Origin: Acanthochlamys bracteata
Taxonomy: Eukaryota; Streptophyta; Magnoliopsida; Pandanales; Velloziaceae
Direction: 5' to 3'
Assembly: GCA_019914995.1 (NCBI GenBank)
Contig: CM034137.1
Span: 1-64,000 of the forward strand
Length of the DNA: 64,000 nt
The translations under genes and the position numbers were made by a program. Shown here piece by piece: positions 57,531-64,000 of the stretch. The notes beneath the pieces are model-generated. The model did no database searches. It saw only the letters and a list, made by a program, of their open reading frames with translations, and was not told the origin of the DNA. Within the stretch, counting starts at the first letter, position 1; each line of letters opens with the position of its first letter.

Positions 57531-60043
57531 CAGTCGTTGTTCGAGGAGGAAATTTTATTTCCTGATCCACTGTGCAAGCTCAACCTTAGGGAGACGTCAG
57601 AGTTTGTCAAGGCGTTCCCGATGAATTCCAACAACACCCACAACAACAAGCAGGTTGACAGAAGAGGCACTACTACTGCTCGTGGTTCATCTTCATCTGC
57701 TCAGAGGAGGAGAGATCATGAAGGGTTGATAATGATGAACTACTCTTCACTGAAGCAGAGAAGGGTTGAATCTCCATCCACACCTGGGAGACCCATCTTT
57801 GGCTTCAGTGCTGCTTTTGCTGCTACTGCTGCAGGAAGAAAGAGCATTCCTTCAAAGTGGGAAGATGCTGAAAAGTGGCTCATTAGTGGTAGCTCCTCCT
57901 GCCGTCAATCTCCTGCGCATGCTTTTGCCAGGCCACTCCATGAACAACATCAGCCACCAAGAATTTTTGCTCAAACCGATGAATTTCACCTCAAAGATGG
58001 CTTCTTTTCACAAGAGAAGCTTAGATTGACCCAAGAAGAGGTGATCTCCAGAGTTGCTGACAATGGACTACCATCATCAGATGTTTTCCTGAAAGGTGAA
58101 AAGTTTGTCATCTCATCGTTCAATAAAAAAAAAAAAGTTCTTTGATCAATTTCATCTGATCTGCCCTTCTTTGATTGTTGCAGATAAATTTACCGACAAT
58201 GTGGAGCTAGTGTTTCCGAGTTTAGGGTACTCAGAGCCTACCAAGGAAGGCTTCATGTTTAAACACAGTTACCATGAAACAGTGAAAGAAAGCAAGACTG
58301 ATCAAGAACATGGCAATAACGATGAAGTAGTTCAGAGGAGAGACGTAGGCACTGAGATGACTCCTCTAGGGAGTTCGACGACTTCCCGTTGCCATACTCC
58401 CATCAAGAGCTCTTCTCCTGCAAGGCACAACACCCCTGCAAACAGGTCAGGACCTTTAGTGCCTTATGATTATCGGGGCATTGATCTCTCTGAGCTCAAA
58501 GATTGCCATTTTGCAAAGCTTGAGCTCAGTGCAGAGTATGATGATACAATGCCATCGAATTGGAACTCAAGAGACGAAGAGGAAGAGGAGATTTCAAAGA
58601 GCCTGAGACATTTTGAGTTAAACGGTGCAAGGAAGAGCGTTGCAGAATGTAGAGCTTCTGCTTGGGAAGATGAGGAGAGGACTAAGAGCTGTTTCAGGTC
58701 ATCATGCTAGCTAGCGTCTCATGAAAGATTTTTGTGCTTCTCTTTTCTGAGTTACAATGTGTAGCACCTATAAGATTCCTTGTTCTTTACTTGTGTTTTC
58801 TTGGTTTAGATATCAGAGAGAAGAGGCCAGGATTCAAGCTTGGGTTAATCTTCAGAAGGCCAAAGCAGAAGCTCAGTCTAGAAAATTAGAGGTATTGTCT
58901 CTTTTGTTTTACAACTGAAAAAGCTTCTACCTTGCTTTGCAGGAGCTTACTAACATAATTAGAAGATTGAATCTGTGCCTCACTGTAATTGCACTAATTT
59001 CTTTCTTGAGGGTAAACAACTACTTCGCACAAAAGATCTGTAAAACTCAACATCTTTCAATTCATCATCTTTCCTATTTGCTAGTGAACTACCGTATTAT
59101 TACATCTTTTTTTCTTGAAGAACAAAGCTTATGAACTTTTGTTTAAACATCACTTGTTTGCCAATTTGAAAGTTGAACTAATAGGTTATTACCAGCTTCA
59201 ATGCTCCTTTTTCACATCTTCCTAACATTATTAAATAAAACGGTGCAAAAGTATATATATACACATGTATACATAGTATAGACTGGTTTTTAATAGTTCA
59301 TACTGTTTGCTAGACTTATCTCTCTCCCATCCCCCCACTGTCTTTTTGCAACATGTTAAACTATTTATCTGTCGATCTTGCCGCTGACGGACAGCAGCAA
59401 TCCATGCTAGCTGTTCTGGTCTTTATTTGTTCTACTTCCTCGAGCCACGAACTTCGCAAGCTCGTTACTTTTTAATTTGTTTTCAATTGTTTCTGTTTTG
59501 TTAGTTTCTCTTCTTGGTCAAGGATTCTCTTCGTCTTGATATTGTCGACTTCAAAATTTGAAATGTCAAGATGAAAACTTTGGAGTTATGATTTGTTTTG
59601 CAAAGTTCCAATATGCATTGCAGGCGCAACATTGTTCAAGCATCTCGAACTAACCAATAGATCCTTTTTGTCGAAACATAAAATAAAGCTGACTACTGAA
59701 CCTTCCTGCACTTGGTCAAATAAAATAAATGCACATAAACGAAACCTGTTTCTTGTGAACACTATACTAGTTTGTTAGATGGATTGAAATTTGGTTGGCA
59801 TGCATGGTTCAGGTGAAGATACAGAAGATGCGGTCCAACTTAGAAGAGAAACTGATGAAAAGAATGGTGGGTGTTTACAGGAAAGCCGATGAATGGAGGA
59901 CATCTGCTAGAATGCAGCACTCACAGCAGATGCTCAAGGCATCTCAGCATGCCCAAAAGATGAGAATTCAACACAGCAATAGCCTGTCTGCCTGTGGCTG
60001 CTTCCCTTGCAACTACAACACCATTAATCATCAGGGTTCGTAG
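57531..60043 (+). CDS. Remorin-family protein with C-terminal Remorin_C domain (5' end uncertain)
   Basis: Four visible exons (57531-58095, 58184-58697, 58810-58891, 59813-60043) stay in one frame for about 463 residues. The long N-terminal part contains DPLCKLNLRETSEFVKAFP and a TPGRPIFGFS motif. It is followed by DVGTEMTPLGSSTTSRCHTP and SSPARHNTPANRSGPL, characteristic of the long remorin subgroup. The C-terminal Remorin_C region is a coiled coil rich in basic residues (YQREEARIQAWVNLQKAKAE onward), ending in CGCFPCN, a Cys cluster likely to be S-acylated for plasma-membrane anchoring. Remorins organise membrane nanodomains and affect plasmodesmata and microbial signalling. The first in-frame ATG is 57621, but similarity seems to begin earlier at an acceptor (TTACAG, 57525-57530), so an upstream coding exon is probably missing. 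Confidence 0.85.
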
Positions 60044-60948
60044 AAACAGAGAACTCGCTGAATTGAAATATGGTTTATTACGTGGCCGTCGAGTTGATTG
60101 AAATCGAATTTGTCCAAGAGTTCAATTTGGTCAACCCATACGATGGCCAGTAGTTGACAAAAGGTTTCAGTGTGATTTTTTGGGTTGAGACAAATGAAAG
60201 CAGGGCTCTAAGTTTTATAGGCTGCTGTTCACAAAAGAGAAATTTTTGCACAATGTCTTGTTGCTGCTGTTAGTGTCCCACCCACGTAATGGAACTCCAA
60301 GAAGATGAAGACGGAAGTTGTTTAATTAGTTATTTAAAAAAGTAAAACAAGTCTACAAGGTCTGATTTGAAATTGCTAATACTTCTTTGTAGGTACTTGC
60401 TCGTGTGGTTTTGGGCTTTCATGGAAGAAAAATATCGTCTGTGTACTTTTTTTATCATATAATTAAATATTTGGCCGTCTGTCTCAAAACTCGAAACGAA
60501 TGCATTCATACTCTTTTGAGTTTAGTAGGTAGGACTTCTCTGTAGATGTCTGTTTGTTTTTGTGTTTAAATATCCAGTGGAGAAAAATCTAGACTCTCAA
60601 AATCAATAACAAAAGATCGACGAGGTTATTATGAGAAGAGAGAAAACTCAGCTGTAGTAATCATGTACCAGCTCAGCTGGTTACCAAATCTTCCGCACTA
60701 ACATATCAGTGCTTCATGAATTTTTCTTCAGACGAGTACTTTAAGACGAACAAATGAAGCAAACCGTCTTCGTGATGACAACTGAACAAGGTTCAATTTT
60801 AATGCCATTACATGTAAAATTATCAATCAAAACAACATTTCAATTAAGGAAAAGTAAAAGAAAGGCAATGACACAAAATAATAATATTCTGCATACTTCA
60901 ATCAACGATCAGATTCTCAAAACAAAAGAATGAAGCTAAAAACAAATT
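60044..60948. other. Convergent 3' flanks of remorin and F-box genes
   Basis: The 0.9 kb between convergent stop codons contains UTR sequence and no recognised gene. Confidence 0.5.
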
Positions 60949-62178
60949 TCAGACTGAAGCTTCCAATCTCGGTTCGAAAGAGAAGGCGGACATGAACTGC
61001 TTGGGGTTTCCATCTACAAAATACTTGGGCAGCTCAACCCATTGGCTCGACGAGAAATCAAACATCGCACAGCTGCTGAGCTGATCCGATGTCAGGCATA
61101 CGAAGATCGAATCTCCACAGCCTGCGCAGTTTACATCCGCTTTCTTTCCGTAATAATCATGCGACATTGATGGAGGCATTCCTGCTACTTGGTGCCACGA
61201 TCTATCACCCTTCGACAATTTCCACACCCTAAGGCTCGCGGTCTCTAAGAACTCAGAGAGCAATACCAACATCAGCTCTCCCTCGCACTGGATCATGTCA
61301 ACCGAGTATTCGGAGTAGATCGGCAGCAGCCTTGGATATTCGACGTATGTTCTTCGAGCAAGATTACATGCCATGACAGTTCCAGTGTGACTCAGAAAGT
61401 AGACTACTTCTTCACCATCTTCCACAATGAGCACCGACGAGTACTGCTTAGATGCGCTTCTCTGTATGTTGGTAGACACGACATCACCGGACTTGCTGAG
61501 GAAATACATAGTTTCATCCCCTGCCATGTCAAGCTCAACCGAGTTCTCAGATTTCCGATGCAAACGGGCTTCGCTTCCCCAGCAGTTGCTCTTGGAGTCG
61601 AATATCTTGAAGCAGAGATTGGGCAGACCGCCAAAGATCAGAACGATCTCATAACAGCAACGGTCGTTAGAAGATGGATGCATCGCAATTGCGTGGAGTG
61701 GTTCTGTTCTATCGGAGACGCTAGGCGACGGTAGCTCACGGCAGGCACCTGTGATGGGATTGCAGACAACAAAGCTACCTGACTCTGTCCTGTAACAAAG
61801 CAGACCGCCGCAAGACGCGACAGGTACGGATTTGCTGAATTCAGATTGATTCAGGAGGCTCGGACGGTTGATGGTTTTCCAGTTGTGCTCACTGATGTCG
61901 AAGACAACAGGCTGGCTGTCTGCATCTTGTTCGACCATGAACAACCATGGTTCTCGGAATTGTATCTGTGAACAGATCATCTGGAATGCAGCTGAGGTTC
62001 CAACCGCCCTCCATCTCTTGCAAACGGAGCGGAGACGGAAGAAACTCGATGCAGGAAGCCAAGCCAGAACCCTCTCCAGCAGGTCTTCGTTCAATCCGTT
62101 CAGCGAGAAAACACCTCCAGTTGCTTTCCTTCTCTTGCTTCTCAGCTGAGATACTTCATTAGGTTCGTAACGGTTCAT
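60949..62178 (-). CDS. F-box protein with kelch/beta-propeller-like C-terminal region
   Basis: A single uninterrupted coding exon encodes 409 residues. An F-box occupies about residues 27-65 (LNEDLLERVLAWLP, then FRLRSVCKRWRAV), the part that binds ASK/SKP1 in SCF ubiquitin ligases. The rest has beta-propeller-type strands with repeated Gly and Trp, such as GGLLCYRTESGSFVVCNPIT and FIV/MFDFSSSQW, ending FMSAFSFEPRLEASV. The overall plan resembles the UFO/LCR/HAWAIIAN SKIRT F-box group; I could not decide the subgroup. The start is the first ATG at 62178; a TTG upstream is not a plant start. A 298-bp 5' UTR intron is likely (62502-62205: AAG then GTCAGC donor, TTTTTTGCAG acceptor). Confidence 0.92.
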   Translation of the reverse strand: MNRYEPNEVSQLRSKRRKATGGVFSLNGLNEDLLERVLAWLPASSFFRLRSVCKRWRAVGTSAAFQMICSQIQFREPWLFMVEQDADSQPVVFDISEHNWKTINRPSLLNQSEFSKSVPVASCGGLLCYRTESGSFVVCNPITGACRELPSPSVSDRTEPLHAIAMHPSSNDRCCYEIVLIFGGLPNLCFKIFDSKSNCWGSEARLHRKSENSVELDMAGDETMYFLSKSGDVVSTNIQRSASKQYSSVLIVEDGEEVVYFLSHTGTVMACNLARRTYVEYPRLLPIYSEYSVDMIQCEGELMLVLLSEFLETASLRVWKLSKGDRSWHQVAGMPPSMSHDYYGKKADVNCAGCGDSIFVCLTSDQLSSCAMFDFSSSQWVELPKYFVDGNPKQFMSAFSFEPRLEASV

Positions 62179-62204
62179 CTTCGTCAATTACAAGAACCAA
62201 ACCT

Positions 62205-62880
62205 CTGCAAAAAATAAATGAACGTGATGAGATCTAAGGGGTGGTTTCACTTTCTAGTCAAATCAAGAAGGAAGTAGCTTCAACAGAAGAAAATTATACA
62301 CACTACGTCCGCTCTCAAGTCGAAAACTGCGATCTTGTCCAGGTCTATGAGATTACAACATATCAAATAAGTAAAAAAGAAAATGAGAGTGCATAATCAA
62401 AGACGAACGCACAGTCGCACGTAATGGAAAAACCCAATATAGCCCACTGCGGACGAACAGAAAAAACAAGGAAAAGTGAAACAGAGCAGGAAAGAAGCTG
62501 ACCTTGTTGCTGTGTTAGCCGAGGTGGAAGGATGGGGATATCAAATGGTGGTCTTCAGTACTCGGTGGCAGCATGTTTGCTCACCCTCCTTCAGCGGTAG
62601 AAGAACAGGTATATATTTTGTTTTTGTTTTCTCGAGAAGGTGATGGAAACACTTTTTGTTCGCGTTGACACACAGCAAGCAAGCAGAAGAAGAAGAAGAG
62701 AGAAAGAAAGAGAAGAAAAGCAAAGCAAAGCAAAGCAGAGGAGATTGTGGTGGTGTTGATGTGCGTGGGCGTGTGGGGAAGAAGAAGAAGCTACACCTAC
62801 ATAAGAGCAAGCAAGAAAGAAGAAGAAAAAGCTTGTTGTTGTTAGCAATACTGTTTATCAGTTTCGTGATGTTAGACTAG
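62205..62880 (-). promoter_or_regulatory. 5' UTR intron and leader of F-box gene
   Basis: The donor at 62502 (CAACAAG, then GTCAGC) and the acceptor next to 62205 frame a 298-bp intron just before the F-box start codon. The upstream leader to about 62880 is TC-rich on the coding strand, as is common for plant 5' UTRs. Open frames here are low-complexity. Confidence 0.6.
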
Positions 62881-64000
62881 ACACCAAAGCAAGGCGAGGA
62901 AAGCGAGGAAAGAAAAAGAAAAGAGTGCCCTTTCTTTCTTTCTTTTGTGTCTCAAAAACTTGCAAAGAAAGAGAGAGAAGAACATGTGAGCACTCTCGCT
63001 CAACTCATTCACGGGTGGGTAGTACCCCGCGGGTTATAGGAAACAAACAAACAATAACAATAAGTTCAAAAGATTAAAAATTTTTTGACTTTTATTGACT
63101 GAGAGTGAGAAGAGTCCGGAGAAGGATTATTATATAACTAAAATTGAAGGGTGGATTGAGGAATCATTTGATTGATCTTCTGCTGCATAATTGGTAGTAA
63201 ATAAAATAATAATAAATGTTTGACTACAAACTTTTTATTGTTGGCGTGAGAATCCCAACCTATCGCGAACGAATTTCCAAAAGCAAAAACAATTAAGAAC
63301 AGAATACAAGCCAAAAAAAGCAACGCCACTACTTATTTACGTTTATTATTATTGTTATAAAAGTTAGCAGCACTCTCTCTCTCTCTCTCTCTTTCTCTTT
63401 GTATTTTTTAAACCTCTAACTCCGATTTATTATGATATCCTATATATACCAAAGAGATTAAAAAGGAAAATTCCCATCTTGTAAGAAGTAAAGCTTCAGA
63501 TTTAATAAAGTGAAAACAAATTTTAGTAGTCTAACAGCCTGAAAAACTCTGAGAGTTTTGTCGAGTCTTCTATTATGAGCTTCGAAGCATGTTTTTTTGG
63601 TTTGGTAAACAAGAAAATGTAAAGAAGAACATTTGCAAGGAAGACGCATGCTAATATACAGCGCCATCCCCAAGGCAGATACATTACTGTCATGTTCGTA
63701 ACTCCGAGTATGCATGCAATTGAATACGGTAACAGTAGATAAATTACAAGTAGGAGCTGACCTTTGCAAAGCAAAAGCCAAAAAAGGGAGCAGAAGAGAA
63801 GCTATGAAAAAGTAAAAAAGAACCCCATCATCAATCGTCGCTGTTGCTGCTCTTTCTTCTCCTCCTCGTTGGAGGAATCTCTCGCTCATCTTCTTTTCCT
63901 TTGATGATCGTGGGGGGCTGGCATTTGCATTGGAAATCACTTTTTCTTTTGTTGCGTCTTTTCGTGCTGCGCTTCCAAGTCAAATGGGTTTGGTGCATCC
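62881..64000. other. Right-edge region with CT microsatellite
   Basis: A (CT)n microsatellite lies at 63371-63400. The remainder is AT-rich intergenic DNA plus one possible coding exon near the window edge, described separately. Confidence 0.4.
63455..63889 (-). CDS. Possible exon of a membrane protein, unresolved
   Basis: From an ATG at 63889 the minus strand codes MSERFLQRGGEERAATATID, then a hydrophobic stretch (VLFYFFIASLLLPFLAFAL). A donor-like AAAG then GTCAGC follows near 63767. In another frame further on, a second hydrophobic segment (WRCILACVFLANVLLYIFLF) is followed by a Lys-rich region. A two-transmembrane small protein with an intron would fit, but I do not recognise the family. 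The 5' side continues to the window edge. This could be chance. Confidence 0.25.

Noticed and set aside
61140-61200. Possible miR394 target in the F-box gene
   Set aside because: The region codes a GMPPS motif but lacks extended complementarity to miR394, so LCR identity is not supported.
60949-62187. F-box start at 62187
   Set aside because: That codon is TTG; the first ATG in frame is 62178.
62980-63005. miR156-like GTGAGCACTCTCGCT string
   Set aside because: Only part of the sequence resembles miR156 or its star, and there is no hairpin.

Overview
This is a chromosome-end fragment of a plant nuclear genome, very probably a flowering plant. It opens with about 2.1 kb of degenerate CCCTAAA telomere repeat. 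After that come intron-rich genes of typical plant families (phytoene desaturase, CAX exchanger, STRUBBELIG-type receptor, remorin, plant-type alanine aminotransferase). The intergenic DNA is AT-rich with plant-type transposon debris. The species was not determined. Gene models were built by hand from reading-frame continuity, splice signals and remembered family conservation; nothing was searched in a database.

Layout: telomere (1-2095); AT-rich subtelomere without a convincing gene (2096-7247); APX6/APX-R-like haem peroxidase (minus, 7248-9654) divergent from a CAX-type vacuolar cation/H+ exchanger (plus, 10296-14425); a 3.1 kb stretch with a telo-box/TATA-like promoter but no recognised product; phytoene desaturase (plus, 17557-21359); a broken GPI-type beta-1,3-glucanase (22145-24427); a STRUBBELIG-receptor-family LRR receptor-like kinase (minus, 25206-31474) carrying a dead RTE-type LINE in an intron; a non-genic stretch with a 177-base N gap (33478-33654); a short GRF-interacting-factor-like SSXT protein (minus, 34836-35928); an APUM23-like nucleolar Pumilio protein (minus, 36526-40188); a decayed tRNA-His(GTG) copy (41068-41139); alanine aminotransferase (plus, 41565-45786), convergent with 20S proteasome subunit alpha-5 (minus, 46791-49994); RAD51 (plus, 50429-53301), divergent from the proteasome gene over a 434 bp shared promoter holding an E2F-like site; a 2.67 kb apparent solo LTR (54346-57010); a remorin-family gene (plus, about 57531-60043); an F-box/beta-propeller gene (minus, 60949-62178) with a 5' UTR intron; and an unresolved membrane-protein-like reading frame at the right edge.

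The genes are independent housekeeping, metabolic and signalling loci; no operon or cluster logic links them. I found no wholly new system. The most notable cross-cutting signal is five GC-AG introns among about 91 modelled introns. Other points of interest are the precise decay of the glucanase gene by frameshifts and AT-rich insertions, a repeated AT-rich MITE-like family, a receptor 'kinase' lacking catalytic residues, a peroxidase lacking the usual ascorbate-binding arginine, and the short divergent proteasome/RAD51 promoter.
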